64,000 nucleotides of DNA from Anaerolineaceae bacterium (GCA_020634135.1 JACKCG010000003.1:186001-250000), one strand, 5' to 3'. Positions 32,991-42,471 are shown, numbered from the stretch's first letter. Numbers and translations are program-made. The notes: generated from the sequence alone by a model not told the origin.

Positions 32991-35165
32991 TCATGACTCC
33001 GCTTCTAACAGGTTTTCCAATCGAGTCACGGTATCCGGCAGGAAGGCATACGGATATACCTGCCCCCACAGCGCCACCCATTCATACTCGCGGATGGCCG
33101 CCTCAGTCTCATCCTGCGCTTCCAGGATCAGCCCGCGCAGATAGTGGCGTCCGCCGGTTTCTGCCGCCGCCAGCGCCGTGTCCACGGCCCGCAGCGCCTC
33201 ATCGTATGATTCGAGGTTGTAGTACGCCCGCGCCCGGTATTCATTCGCTACCGGTTGTAACTCGTCGGATACCCGCCTGACGCTGGCATCCAGCAAGTCG
33301 AGCGCTTCCTGGTAGGCTTCACGATTGCCCGCCGCCGCCCGGTCAACCAGAAGGCGGGCTTGCAGGAGTTGAATCTCCGCATCCGGAAGCACACCCTGGC
33401 CGAGCAGTTTTTCGGCATCGCGTTCGGCTGTCGCGTAGTTCCCAGCCTCATAAGCGGCCTGCATCCGCAGTGCCTGGACGTTAAGATCATCGCTCAGGAG
33501 GAAAGCCTGGGCGAAGTCATCGCGGGCATCGGCAAAGCGGCGCACTTGCATGTAGATGCGCCCGCGCGCAACCAGGGCGTTCACCGCTGCCGGCACATCC
33601 GTGCCACCGGCCAGCGCCCGGTTATAGTTTTCCAGCGCAAGGTCGGTTTTACCCTCCATCAAGAATGCGTCACCACGCAGCGTAAACCCGATGATGCTAC
33701 CGGGGTAACCCAGTAAATAGGCTTCAACATAGTTGACCGCCAGCCCCGGCTGGTTCTCCGCCAGCGCCGCCCGCACGCGCAGCAGATGCGCTTGTTCATT
33801 GGCCGGTTCGACGTACAGCGCCAGGAACGCCTGGTAAATCGCCTGGTCGTATTCTTCCAACCGGAAAAAAGCCTCGCCCCGGGCCACCAGCAGGTTCACG
33901 TCTCCTGCCAGTTCCGGGATGACCAGCCCTTCGTTTAAGACGCTCACAGCGCGTTCATCGTCGTCTTGCAGGCTGTAGAAACGCGCCAGCGCCAGGTGCG
34001 CCTGCACCAGACGCGGATCGCCCTCAATGGCAGCCTCCGCCCGATCCTGCACGTTGTTCAGGTAGAGCCGGGCTTCATCGCTGTCACCGGATTGCAGGGC
34101 GGTTTCGGCCAGCTTCAGGTTAATCTGGGCGATGCCGGTATCCAGTAGTGCCTGAAACCTGGGATTAGGGGCATTTTGCAGACGGCTTTCGCCATCGCTC
34201 AACAGTTGCAGGGCGGTATCCGTCTCCCCCGATTCGGCCAGCGCGAGTGCCCGGTAGTAGTACGGGTTCGGGTCGAAACTGATGCTCACCTGGGTAACTT
34301 CGACCTCCAGGAGAGGCAGCGCGGCTTCCAGGTCGCCGTTATTCCAGATCGCCACCGCATCCCGAACCGGGCGCTCCGGCAGCGGGTAAAGCGGGGTCGG
34401 CTGCGGAAATTGAGTTGACGCGCCATCCGGCAGTTCCGGCGGCACCGTTGGACTGGGAGTATAGGTCTGCTCCGGCGTTGGCGAGGAAGTCGGGGTAACA
34501 CCTAATGTCGGAGTCGGGGTCAGGGTAGGCGGCGCCGGGGTAAACGAGGGCGTCTGGGTGGGCGCGAAGACCACGCCGCGCAGTTCCGGGTTATTCCACA
34601 CAATGAGAAAACCGCCGACCAGTACCAGGAGAATCACCACCGCCGCACCGCTCGCCAGATAGACATTCAGGAGCGTGGCATCCCGCTCTCCGGCACGCTT
34701 TTTCGTCTTGTGAACCCAGGTCACATTTTTATAGCCACTCAACGGCGCGAGATACTCGCGGATGATGGCATCCACCTGGCCCTGTGCTTCAACCACCTGC
34801 TGCGGCGTGGGAATCGGGACGCCTGGCGGGGGCGCAGGCGGTTCAGTAATCTGGCGGGGCGGCATCGCCTGAACCTGGGGGGCTTTGCCGGTGGCCTGCT
34901 GCGCCAACTGTTCACGGGTAAGTCCCAGAGCTTGCAGAGATTGCAGGCCGACTGTACTCTGGGGGTTGACCTCCAGCAGCCGGTGCAGACAGATCAACCG
35001 TTCACGCTGGTCACGAGCGACGCTCATCAGCCACACCCAGGCCGCCTCATTGCGCGGCTCTAAACGCAGAGCCTGTTGCAGCAGTTGGCGTGCCTGCTCT
35101 TTCTCTCCGGCCTTGGCAGCAGCTATGCCCTGCTGCCGCAGTTCACGTGCCTGTTCACTCGCCAC
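32991..35165 (-). CDS. Single-pass membrane protein with TPR arrays on both sides
   Basis: A 724-residue protein. The GTG at 35165 follows AAGGA by about eight bases and begins at the first TPR. N-terminal TPR-like repeats (about 1-75) lie in the cytoplasm, then a Pro/Gln-rich linker and one TM helix (167-190, AAVVILLVLVGGFLIVW). A Thr/Pro-rich extracellular stalk follows (TPTPTLGVTPTSSPTPE, about 200-250). A long C-terminal run of at least eight TPRs reaches nearly to the end. TPRs mediate protein assembly, so it may organise complexes across the membrane. It shares no motif with known TPR regulators and has no enzyme domain. Confidence 0.85.
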   Translation of the reverse strand: MASEQARELRQQGIAAAKAGEKEQARQLLQQALRLEPRNEAAWVWLMSVARDQRERLICLHRLLEVNPQSTVGLQSLQALGLTREQLAQQATGKAPQVQAMPPRQITEPPAPPPGVPIPTPQQVVEAQGQVDAIIREYLAPLSGYKNVTWVHKTKKRAGERDATLLNVYLASGAAVVILLVLVGGFLIVWNNPELRGVVFAPTQTPSFTPAPPTLTPTPTLGVTPTSSPTPEQTYTPSPTVPPELPDGASTQFPQPTPLYPLPERPVRDAVAIWNNGDLEAALPLLEVEVTQVSISFDPNPYYYRALALAESGETDTALQLLSDGESRLQNAPNPRFQALLDTGIAQINLKLAETALQSGDSDEARLYLNNVQDRAEAAIEGDPRLVQAHLALARFYSLQDDDERAVSVLNEGLVIPELAGDVNLLVARGEAFFRLEEYDQAIYQAFLALYVEPANEQAHLLRVRAALAENQPGLAVNYVEAYLLGYPGSIIGFTLRGDAFLMEGKTDLALENYNRALAGGTDVPAAVNALVARGRIYMQVRRFADARDDFAQAFLLSDDLNVQALRMQAAYEAGNYATAERDAEKLLGQGVLPDAEIQLLQARLLVDRAAAGNREAYQEALDLLDASVRRVSDELQPVANEYRARAYYNLESYDEALRAVDTALAAAETGGRHYLRGLILEAQDETEAAIREYEWVALWGQVYPYAFLPDTVTRLENLLEAES

Positions 35166-35227
35166 GAGTCCCGTCCTTGATCTGGCAGTCTTGATTGCTT
35201 TGATTGTAGCGCAGACTGGCAAAAGGG

Positions 35228-35260
35228 AAAAATAAAGAGAGACGCCCGCAGACGTCCCTC
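35228..35260 (-). terminator. Rho-independent terminator of the 5'-nucleotidase gene
   Basis: On the minus strand GAGGGACG and CGTCTCTC pair over eight bases (one G-U) around an eight-base loop and are followed by TTTATTTTT. Confidence 0.75.
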
Positions 35261-35282
35261 CAATTCACTTACAGCAGAAAAC

Positions 35283-36893
35283 TTAACGCGGCTGCACTTC
35301 GGCGTTCACGTAGGTGATACGGCCTTCAACTTCGGGCGCAACCGGGCCATTTGCCGTGATGTAATCCGCCAGAACCTGGTCAAGTGGACGGCCAAAGTCA
35401 TAGGGATTGATGGCGTTTTCAGCGAACATGGTATAACCATCACCGCCCCGGCGCATGAAGTCGTTGGTAGCGACAGTGTATACCGCTTCAGGGTCGAGCG
35501 GCGCCCATGCGCCATCTACCCACACTTCGACATTGCTCACCCGGCTGCCGGCTTCCAGAGTCGGGTCAACCGAGAAGCGCAGACCCGCGACCTGCGGGAA
35601 GCGACCTGCCGCGCCGCCGCGCTGAACCATGCCAGCGTCATCGAGCGCAATGGTCGAAACACCGTTTTCAAGCGCCGCCACCACATCCGAGCCTTTCAGT
35701 TCCAGCGTGCTGACCAAGTTGCCGAACGGCAGAACAGTCAGGACTTCGCCCAGGGTCACCGTACCTTCGTCAATGTCGGCGCGGATACCGCCACCGTTCT
35801 GGAAGACGATCTGCGCGCCGGTTTCGGCCTGCACAGCATCAGCAATCAGGTTACCCAGGTTACATTCTTCCACCCGGCACACGGAACGATCACCAACCAG
35901 GAAGACACCGCTTTCGCCTACCGGCTGATTCCTCAGTTCTTCAATCGGGGCGGCCAGTTCGCTCAGGAGTGCGGTCATGTCCGCATCCGGTGTGATATAC
36001 CGTGAGAGCAGGATGGTATCGCCATCCCAGCCAGTCAGCAGCCCGGCGGCATCAAATTCGACATCCAGGCGACCCAGATAGGTATCATATTCACCGGCCT
36101 GCACGATAATAATGGGTTCGCCGCTGGCGCTTTCCATCACGACCGGGTATTCGGCTACCGAAGCCACGTAAGCGTTGCCCAGCAGGGTGTGGCTGTGACC
36201 ACCGACAATAATATCCACGCCGCTTACACCGGCGGCCACTTCCATATCCAGGTTGAGGCCAATGTGCGTCACCAGGATGATCTTGTTGACACCCTGCGCC
36301 GTCAGTTCATCCACCGCCGCCTGGACAACGGCAACCAGATCGTTGTTAAAGACCAGTTCCGCGCCGGGGGAGGAGATCACAGGGGCATCGGGGGTGACGA
36401 GACCGATCACGCCGATCTGCTGCCCGCCAACTTCGATAATCGTCCAGGGATCAATCTTGCCAGCCAGCACCGGGGATTCACTGAAATCCACGTTGGCCGT
36501 CACAACCGGGAAATTCACCGCATCCACGAAGGCGGCCAGGGTTTCATCACCATCGTCGAATTCATGGTTGCCCAACGTCATGCCATCATAACCGACCAGA
36601 TTCATGATCTGGGCGCTGTCCTGCCCACGATACTGCACATGGTAAAGCGTGCCTGTAAAGCGATCTCCGCCGTCCAGCAGCAGACTGTTGGCAGCTTCAG
36701 CGCGAATCTGCCTGACCACAGCGGCCTGAATGGCAGCGCCGCCATCACCATTGCCGTTTGGGTCGTGGTGTGCGTGAACGTCGTTGGTGTGCATTATGGT
36801 CAAGCTGAACGTTTCATCCTGCGCCACCGCCACCGATGCCAGCAGAACCCCCAGCAGCAGTACGAAAGCAAAAACCGTGAATTTACGAAGCAT
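35283..36893 (-). CDS. Secreted 5'-nucleotidase / UshA-like metallophosphoesterase
   Basis: A 536-residue exported hydrolase with a signal peptide (1-24, ending near AVAQD). Calcineurin-like metal motifs are all present: HTNDVHAHH (DxH), LLLDGGDRF (GD), GMTLGNHEFDDG (GNHE), ILVTHIG (H) and VGGHSH (GHxH). The C-terminal 5_nucleotid_C domain has QNGGGIRADIDEG and the TNDFMRRGGDGYTMF substrate loop. It should dephosphorylate extracellular nucleotides for nucleoside and phosphate scavenging. GGAGG precedes the ATG with six-base spacing. It has its own terminator and lies against the right-hand inverted-repeat arm. Confidence 0.93.
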   Translation of the reverse strand: MLRKFTVFAFVLLLGVLLASVAVAQDETFSLTIMHTNDVHAHHDPNGNGDGGAAIQAAVVRQIRAEAANSLLLDGGDRFTGTLYHVQYRGQDSAQIMNLVGYDGMTLGNHEFDDGDETLAAFVDAVNFPVVTANVDFSESPVLAGKIDPWTIIEVGGQQIGVIGLVTPDAPVISSPGAELVFNNDLVAVVQAAVDELTAQGVNKIILVTHIGLNLDMEVAAGVSGVDIIVGGHSHTLLGNAYVASVAEYPVVMESASGEPIIIVQAGEYDTYLGRLDVEFDAAGLLTGWDGDTILLSRYITPDADMTALLSELAAPIEELRNQPVGESGVFLVGDRSVCRVEECNLGNLIADAVQAETGAQIVFQNGGGIRADIDEGTVTLGEVLTVLPFGNLVSTLELKGSDVVAALENGVSTIALDDAGMVQRGGAAGRFPQVAGLRFSVDPTLEAGSRVSNVEVWVDGAWAPLDPEAVYTVATNDFMRRGGDGYTMFAENAINPYDFGRPLDQVLADYITANGPVAPEVEGRITYVNAEVQPR

Positions 36894-37132
36894 ACATTCC
36901 TCCTAAGAAGTAAACACTAAGTTCAGAGCATAGCGCCCGTTTTTTAGCCATGTCTATGTATAAGTTTAACAAAATGTTAAGAGATTATCAAGGATATATA
37001 AAGCTGGAGGGGCGGTGCCTCAGGCAGTCCATGCCGGTGTTTTGCCGCTCAGTGAGGCGGATGTGCCGCATTTTATCGCCACACGCAATGCGGTTTACTT
37101 GCACACAGGGGAAGAGACCGGGCGTATTTGCC

Positions 37133-37612
37133 GCAAAACGGATTTGTGCAGCGGCTGCTGCGATTGCTGTAATCCTCCCGTAAGTGGTGGTGCCGCTGTG
37201 CTGCAAAAGCGTTAGGACCAGTACTGAGCTTTGAGTGCTGAGGCGAAAGGCAAAAGCAGGCAAAAGTTGAAAGTGCCGAGTCGAAAGGAAAAGCAGTGCT
37301 GAGTCCTGAGTCCTGAGTGCTGAGGCGAAAGGCAAAAGCAGGCAAAAGTTGAAAGTGCCGAGTGAACAGTGCTGAGTCTTGAGTACTGAGTCTTGAGTGC
37401 TGAGGCGAAAGGCAAAAGCAGGCAAAAGTTGAAAGTGCCGGGTGAACAGTGCTGAGTCTTGAGTACTGAGTCTTGAGTGCTGAGGCGAAAGGCAATGCTG
37501 AGTCCTAGGGAAAATCTGATCAATGAGAGACGACCACCGATGACTATGCTACAGGATTACGATAGCACAAAACGGGGTAGAGATGGTGATTATTTGTTAG
37601 AATATTTGTTCA
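37133..37612 (-). repeat. Right arm of the ~0.5 kb inverted repeat with heptamer array
   Basis: The reverse complement of the left arm at 30602-31114. The inner block (37133-37215) is followed by an array built of seven-base words such as TGCTGAG, TCCTGAG and GCGAAAG (for example TGCTGAGTCCTGAGTCCTGA near 37293), about four larger units, then the outer block ending at TTTGTTCA. The copies differ in array length and spacing, as expected of slippage. No gene is supported between 36894 and 37900. Confidence 0.85.
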
Positions 37613-37738
37613 GAGTTGAAAGTGGAATGTACCATGATGCCTGAGAATGGGATCGGTGTCACAATTCCACCCGTTTCGGACATGGGCACAGAAGCTGGAC
37701 AAGGCGAACACAACCTGATTCAAACTATTTTCGATCCT

Positions 37739-37861
37739 TTATCCCAACTTATCCCAATATATCCCAAGATACGCCTGATCTAGCGAGGCTACCCGGCCTG
37801 TCCTCACACTGGCACAAGTGCCAGAAAAACCTGCGCCTGATATTCAACAACGTGATAAAAT
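37739..37861 (+). promoter_or_regulatory. Direct repeats, palindrome and possible -10 before the hydrolase gene
   Basis: Three ten-base units TTATCCCAAC, TTATCCCAAT and ATATCCCAAG run head to tail (37739-37768). A perfect palindrome CTGGCAC-AA-GTGCCAG (37809-37824) and an extended -10-like TGATAAAAT (37853-37861) follow, 40 bases before the start codon. This could be an operator/promoter region; the regulator is unknown. Confidence 0.35.
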
Positions 37862-37900
37862 AACGGCTGTTTAGCTCGGCAACCTATAGGATACCCATTT

Positions 37901-38650
37901 ATGCCAACGATTGACGTGCCAACAGGCGCACAACTGCATTATGAAGACCTGGGCGAAGGTGACACCGTTATCCTGGTGCATGGGATGCTCGGCACGCCCC
38001 GACTGCACTTTTCCCGTATCCTGGAGTGGCTAACGCCGCACTTTCGCGTCGTCGCGCCCACCATGCGCGGCTACGGCGAGTCGTACCCTAAGCCCCGCGA
38101 TTTCCCGCTGAATTTTTATCATCGTGATACCGGCGACCTGCTGGCGTTCATGGATATGCTGAAGATTGACCGGGCGCATATCCTGGGATATTCAGATGGC
38201 GGGGAAATCGCCCTGATCGCCGCCGGAAAACAGCCGGAACGCTTCCGGTCAGTAGCGGTATGGGGTGCAGTGGGGTACTTCGGCCCGGCCATGCGCCCGG
38301 TTGCCCAGCGCATGTACCCTGCCGACTGGATGACGGAAGAAGAGAAGGCGCTGCACGGCATCCCTGACGCGAACCAGTTCGCCCTGGGCTGGATTAATGC
38401 CGTCAAGCATATGATTGACGCGGGTGGTGATGTCAGCCTGAGCCTTGCGCCCAATATCACCTGCCCGCTGCTCCTCATGCTGGGGAAACAGGACACACTC
38501 AATCCGGCGGCGTATGGGCGTAACTTTGTAGAGAAAACCGCCCAGGGACGTTTGCAGATGTTCGACTGCGCCCACCCGGTTCATGACCAGCAGTGGGAAG
38601 CATTCCAGCAGATCGTCGGGAATTTCCTGGGGATGAATGGAGATTCGTGA
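37901..38650 (+). CDS. Alpha/beta-hydrolase fold protein
   Basis: A 249-residue cytosolic hydrolase. ILVHGMLG carries the oxyanion-hole HG motif, the nucleophile elbow is GYSDGG with Ser near 105, the acid is probably in LGKQDTLNPAAY, and the catalytic His is in DCAHPVHDQQW near the end. MRGYGESYPKP is the usual loop before the lid. The small lid (about 130-170) gives no substrate clue; relatives include valacyclovir-hydrolase-like and dienelactone-type enzymes. It is followed 150 bases later by corA, probably an independent unit. Confidence 0.88.
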   Translation: MPTIDVPTGAQLHYEDLGEGDTVILVHGMLGTPRLHFSRILEWLTPHFRVVAPTMRGYGESYPKPRDFPLNFYHRDTGDLLAFMDMLKIDRAHILGYSDGGEIALIAAGKQPERFRSVAVWGAVGYFGPAMRPVAQRMYPADWMTEEEKALHGIPDANQFALGWINAVKHMIDAGGDVSLSLAPNITCPLLLMLGKQDTLNPAAYGRNFVEKTAQGRLQMFDCAHPVHDQQWEAFQQIVGNFLGMNGDS

Positions 38651-38803
38651 GCCAGGTGTGCTGAACGCGATCCATCATCATCGCTGCGCTTGCCACACCA
38701 GGCAGGCTATACGATAATGACCCTTGTGGCTTGTGTGCCATTCTTCTAAGATTACCATGTCTTCATAGCGCATCCCGCCCTGTCAGCAGAAGTGTTCTGT
38801 CGT

Positions 38804-39724
38804 ATGACCACGACCCAGATTACCTACAACCGTTTTACCTGGACAAACATTATCGCGCCGACTCCCGAAGACATTGAAGCTTTACAGGCGGCACAGCCCT
38901 TTATCCACCCCCTGAACCTGGAAGACCTCACCAGTCCCATCGAACGCCCAAAGATTGATGAACAGGATGACTACCTGTTTGTGGTCATGCACTTCCCGGT
39001 ATGGGATGCTACCCACCGGCTGTCGCGTGCCAGCGAGATCGAGTTCATTGTCGGGCGTACTTCGCTGGTGACAGTTCACGACGGTATGCTCAAGAGCCTC
39101 AACCAACTGTTCGAGCGCTGCCAGAAAGATGCCGAGGAACGGCATAAAATCATGGGGCGTGGTGCCAACGATGCCTTTTACGTCATCCTGGATGTGCTGG
39201 TGGACTATATTTTCCCGATTTTGCGCAAGGTGGATGCCAATATCCGGGCAATTGAGGAAGACATTTTCACGTCGGATGCCCGCCAGATTATCCAGGATAT
39301 TGCTGTCGCCCGCCGCGACATCATCGCACTGCGCCGCATTATTCGCCACCAGGTACCCATTATCGAGCAGTTGGAAGCCACCGAACACCCGATCATGCGT
39401 GAAGAACTGGAAGAATACTTCGGGGATACGGTAGACCACCTGCATAAAGCGCGGGACATCATTGACGAAGACGCCGAGATCATCGTCAGCCTGGCGGATA
39501 CCGCCAATACCCTGGCGAACCACCGCATTAATGAAGTCATGCGGGTACTGACGGTAATTTCGGTGATTATGCTGCCGCTGACGCTGGTTTCCGGCATTTA
39601 CGGCATGAATTTTAAAGTGCTTCCGCTAGATAGCCATCCATTCGGATTCCTGGTGGTTATCGGGTTTATGGTTACTCTGGCGGTTTCGATGTTGATCTAT
39701 TTCCGGCGGCGTCATTGGTTATAA
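38804..39724 (+). CDS. corA: CorA-type magnesium/cobalt transporter
   Basis: A 306-residue divalent cation channel of the inner membrane. An acidic, helical cytoplasmic funnel (1-245) precedes the two C-terminal TM helices; TM1 ends with the signature YGMNF (near 270) and TM2 runs to a basic end (YFRRRHWL). The family works as a pentamer taking up Mg2+. The ATG at 38804 is used, although a GTG at 38792 is in frame and neither has a good Shine-Dalgarno. The RNase D gene follows at once (stop TAA, then GTGATG), so the two are co-transcribed. Confidence 0.93.
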   Translation: MTTTQITYNRFTWTNIIAPTPEDIEALQAAQPFIHPLNLEDLTSPIERPKIDEQDDYLFVVMHFPVWDATHRLSRASEIEFIVGRTSLVTVHDGMLKSLNQLFERCQKDAEERHKIMGRGANDAFYVILDVLVDYIFPILRKVDANIRAIEEDIFTSDARQIIQDIAVARRDIIALRRIIRHQVPIIEQLEATEHPIMREELEEYFGDTVDHLHKARDIIDEDAEIIVSLADTANTLANHRINEVMRVLTVISVIMLPLTLVSGIYGMNFKVLPLDSHPFGFLVVIGFMVTLAVSMLIYFRRRHWL

Positions 39725-39727
39725 GTG

Positions 39728-40879
39728 ATGAGACATTGGCCTTTCCCACCCGCAGCGTATATTGACCACGATAAAACGTTCCGCCCCCTGATGGCGAAGT
39801 TAGCCCAGGAACCGCTGCTGGCAATTGATACCGAATCGAATAGTCTATACGCCTATCGCACCCGCGTGTGCCTCATCCAGGTTTCTACGCGCCACAAGGA
39901 TTACATCCTCGACCCGCTGCGGATCGCGGATTTGTCGCCATTGGGGGATTTGCTGGCCGACCCGAAAATTGAAAAAGTGTTTCATGCTGCCGAGTATGAC
40001 CTGATCGGCCTCAAACGCGACTATGGTTTTGAACTGCACAACCTGTTCGATACGATGGTCGCCGCCCGGATCTGCGGCATCAAGGCGATTGGCCTGGGCG
40101 CACTGCTGACGAGTCTGATAGACACAGCGATTCCGGTGGATAAAAGCCACCAGCGCGACGATTGGGGCCAGCGCCCGCTGCCGGAGGACAGCCTGCTCTA
40201 CGCCCAGATGGATACCCACTATCTGCCGTTACTGCGTGACCGGATGGTCGCCGAACTCGACAAACAGGGACGGATGGTGGAAGCGCAGGAACTTTTCGAG
40301 GAATACAGCAGCGTGCCCCTGATTAACGCTGAGTTCGACCCTGAAGGCTACTGGAAAATCGGTATCCCGCGCGGTCTCACCCGACGCCAGATGGCGATCC
40401 TGCGCCAGCTTTACCTGCTGCGCGAGGGGCTGGCCGAGCAGCGCGATACCCCGCCCTTTAAGGTGATGAATGACTCGGTGCTGGTTGCCCTGGCCGAATC
40501 TGCGCCCGAAACCCCCCAGGACTTGCGCCAGGTGCGCGGCATGAGCGATTCCCAGATCAGCCGCTATGGTGATGTGGTGCTGGCGGCGGTCACACAAGGC
40601 AGGCAGGATAAAGCGCCCAGGCCGCCCGCCCCGCCCAGCCCTTCCGACCCGGCGCTGGTCGAACGCTATACCGCCTTACTGGACTGGCGTAAGCAGTGCG
40701 CCCGCGAACGCGGCGTTGAGTCCGACGTGGTGATTTCCAAAGGAGCGTTATGGGCGATTGCAGGCCGTGTTCCCCACACGCTGCATGACCTGGAAGGCAT
40801 TCAGGGGTTAGGCCCCTGGCGGCTGGCGACGTATGGCAGCGCCCTGCTGCATGTGCTGAACAGCCTGAACGGGCAGTAG
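39728..40879 (+). CDS. rnd: Ribonuclease D
   Basis: A 383-residue 3'-5' exoribonuclease for tRNA 3'-end maturation. The DEDD exonuclease domain (about 25-200) shows Exo I LLAIDTESNS, Exo II HAAEYDLIGLKRDYG and Exo III LLYAQMDTHYLPLL (DEDDy with Tyr). Two HRDC domains follow, at about 212-285 (TRRQMAILRQLYLLREGLAE) and about 300-380 (LLDWRKQCARERGVESD). The ATG at 39728 follows corA by three bases. Gene order CorA-Rnd may reflect simple read-through; no functional link is known. Confidence 0.92.
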   Translation: MRHWPFPPAAYIDHDKTFRPLMAKLAQEPLLAIDTESNSLYAYRTRVCLIQVSTRHKDYILDPLRIADLSPLGDLLADPKIEKVFHAAEYDLIGLKRDYGFELHNLFDTMVAARICGIKAIGLGALLTSLIDTAIPVDKSHQRDDWGQRPLPEDSLLYAQMDTHYLPLLRDRMVAELDKQGRMVEAQELFEEYSSVPLINAEFDPEGYWKIGIPRGLTRRQMAILRQLYLLREGLAEQRDTPPFKVMNDSVLVALAESAPETPQDLRQVRGMSDSQISRYGDVVLAAVTQGRQDKAPRPPAPPSPSDPALVERYTALLDWRKQCARERGVESDVVISKGALWAIAGRVPHTLHDLEGIQGLGPWRLATYGSALLHVLNSLNGQ

Positions 40880-40936
40880 CAGGTAGCAGCAGGCTCACCT
40901 AATCAACAATAACCTATACCAAGGAGACACCAACCC

Positions 40937-41827
40937 ATGCCGACATTTCCATTGATGCAGGTGGATGCTTTTACCGATGTGCCGCTGGGCGGGAATCCGT
41001 GCGCGGTGGTGTTCGATGCCGACCCGCTGGATGACGCGATGCGACTGGCGATTGCCCGCGAGATGAATCTCTCGGAGACGGCATTTGTCGTGCGCTCTGA
41101 TGTGGCCGATTTCGGAGCGCGGTACTTCACGCCCGCCGAAGAAATCCCGCTGGCCGGGCATCCGACAATTGCCACCGTGTTCGCCCTGGCCGAGTCGGGG
41201 CGGCTGGCGCTCAGGGGTGATGTGACCACCATCACGCTCGAACTCAAAGTTGGCCCGATTCAGGTGGATGTGGAGGCCGTCAACGGCAGGGTGGCGCGGG
41301 TCGTCATGACCCAGCTCGCGCCGCGCTTCCTGGCGACTTACGCGCCGGAGCAAGTGATGCCTGTGTTCGGCCTGTCTGCTGAGGATATTCTGCCTGACGC
41401 CCCGCTGCAAACCGTCAGCACCGGCACACCGCAGTTGATGATCCCTGTGAAGAATCTCGATGTGTTGCGCCGGGTGCAGCTTGATATTCCGGCCTATGCC
41501 ACGCTGCGTGGTAGTGGCGATTTCTTCAGCGCACACCTGTTCTGCCTGGAAGGAGTGACGGCGGTGGGGGATACCTTCGCCCGGCATTTCGTCGTGCCGC
41601 CTGATCTGGTAGAAGACCCGTTCACCGGCTCGGCTACCGGGGGGATGGGCGCGTACCTGTGGCATTACGGCCTGATTGCTTCGCCGCGTTTTACCGCCGA
41701 ACAGGGGCACTGGATGGAGCGTCCCGGCCAGGCGAGTGTGGAGGTACTTGGCCCGGCGGATGCCATAACCGGCGTGCGCGTAGGCGGTGGCGCGGTCACG
41801 GTGCTGCGCGGCGACCTGGTGGTGTAG
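40937..41827 (+). CDS. PhzF-family isomerase-like protein
   Basis: A 296-residue cytosolic protein with the diaminopimelate-epimerase-like fold of PhzF. Landmarks are QVDAFTDVPLGGNPCAVV, the catalytic Glu47 in MNLSETAFV, RYFTPAEEIPLAGHPTIA and the late DPFTGSATGGMGAYL anion-binding loop. Most family members are isomerases or hydratases of unknown substrate rather than phenazine enzymes, and no phenazine genes are here. AAGGAG lies about ten bases before the ATG. It is followed 23 bases later by a PfpI-like gene, so both are probably co-transcribed. Confidence 0.92.
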   Translation: MPTFPLMQVDAFTDVPLGGNPCAVVFDADPLDDAMRLAIAREMNLSETAFVVRSDVADFGARYFTPAEEIPLAGHPTIATVFALAESGRLALRGDVTTITLELKVGPIQVDVEAVNGRVARVVMTQLAPRFLATYAPEQVMPVFGLSAEDILPDAPLQTVSTGTPQLMIPVKNLDVLRRVQLDIPAYATLRGSGDFFSAHLFCLEGVTAVGDTFARHFVVPPDLVEDPFTGSATGGMGAYLWHYGLIASPRFTAEQGHWMERPGQASVEVLGPADAITGVRVGGGAVTVLRGDLVV

Positions 41828-41850
41828 TAGTAAACAGAGGGAGAAACGAT

Positions 41851-42447
41851 ATGGCTCGAAATGTTGCGATTCTGATTTTTGACGAAGTGGAAGTGCTGGA
41901 TTTCTGCGGCCCATTTGAGGTGTTCAGCGTCACCGGGCGGCGGGGCAAGGAAGAACCACCGTTTAATGTCTACACCGTCGCCGAAAAACCGGGGGCGATC
42001 AATGCCCGCAATGGTCTGAGCGTCAACCCGGCGTACACGCTGGAAAACTGCCCGCAACCGGACATCCTGCTCATTCCCGGCGGCTATGGCACACGCCCGC
42101 TGTTGAACAATCCGACGGTGCTGGAGTGGATTCGGGCGCAATCGGAGCGAGTCGAACTGCTGCTTTCGGTGTGTACCGGCGCGCTGCTGCTGGGCAAAAT
42201 CGGCCTGCTGGACGGGCTTTCAGCCACAACACATTTTATGTCACTGGATTTGCTGGCGGAAATCACACCGACAACCACCATCTGCCCGGACGAACGCTAC
42301 GTAGATAACGGCAAGATCGTGCTTTCCGCCGGGGTATCCGCTGGTATAGACATGGCACTGTACATCGTGGGGCGGCTGCTGGGCGCGGACACCGCTAACG
42401 ACACCGCCCGCTATATTCAGTATGATTACTGGCCGGCGGGCCAGTAG
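41851..42447 (+). CDS. DJ-1/PfpI-family protein
   Basis: A 198-residue protein. The ATG at 41851, after AGAGGGAGAA, starts the family strand NVAILIFDEVEVLDFCGPFE; the longer in-frame upstream region overlaps the preceding gene and is not used. ILLIPGGYG and the nucleophile Cys in LLLSVCTGALLLG are the DJ-1/PfpI elbow. FEVFSVTGR and DMALYIVGRLLG are typical of the isonitrile-hydratase / ThiJ-like branch. It could be an isonitrile hydratase, glyoxalase or deglycase; sequence does not decide. A GC-rich hairpin overlaps its last codons. Confidence 0.9.
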   Translation: MARNVAILIFDEVEVLDFCGPFEVFSVTGRRGKEEPPFNVYTVAEKPGAINARNGLSVNPAYTLENCPQPDILLIPGGYGTRPLLNNPTVLEWIRAQSERVELLLSVCTGALLLGKIGLLDGLSATTHFMSLDLLAEITPTTTICPDERYVDNGKIVLSAGVSAGIDMALYIVGRLLGADTANDTARYIQYDYWPAGQ

Positions 42448-42471
42448 AGAATAGATTGAGGGGAGGGATTG

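Noticed and set aside
36988..37523. 100-145-residue frames on the minus strand in the right repeat arm
   Set aside because: Same low-complexity array in reverse; the two arms carry the same pseudo-protein text because the DNA is repeated.
30602..37612. CRISPR array
   Set aside because: Repeat units are continuous, with no unique spacers, and no cas genes are present.
30602..37612. Composite transposon
   Set aside because: No transposase gene or target-site duplication could be seen in or beside the arms.
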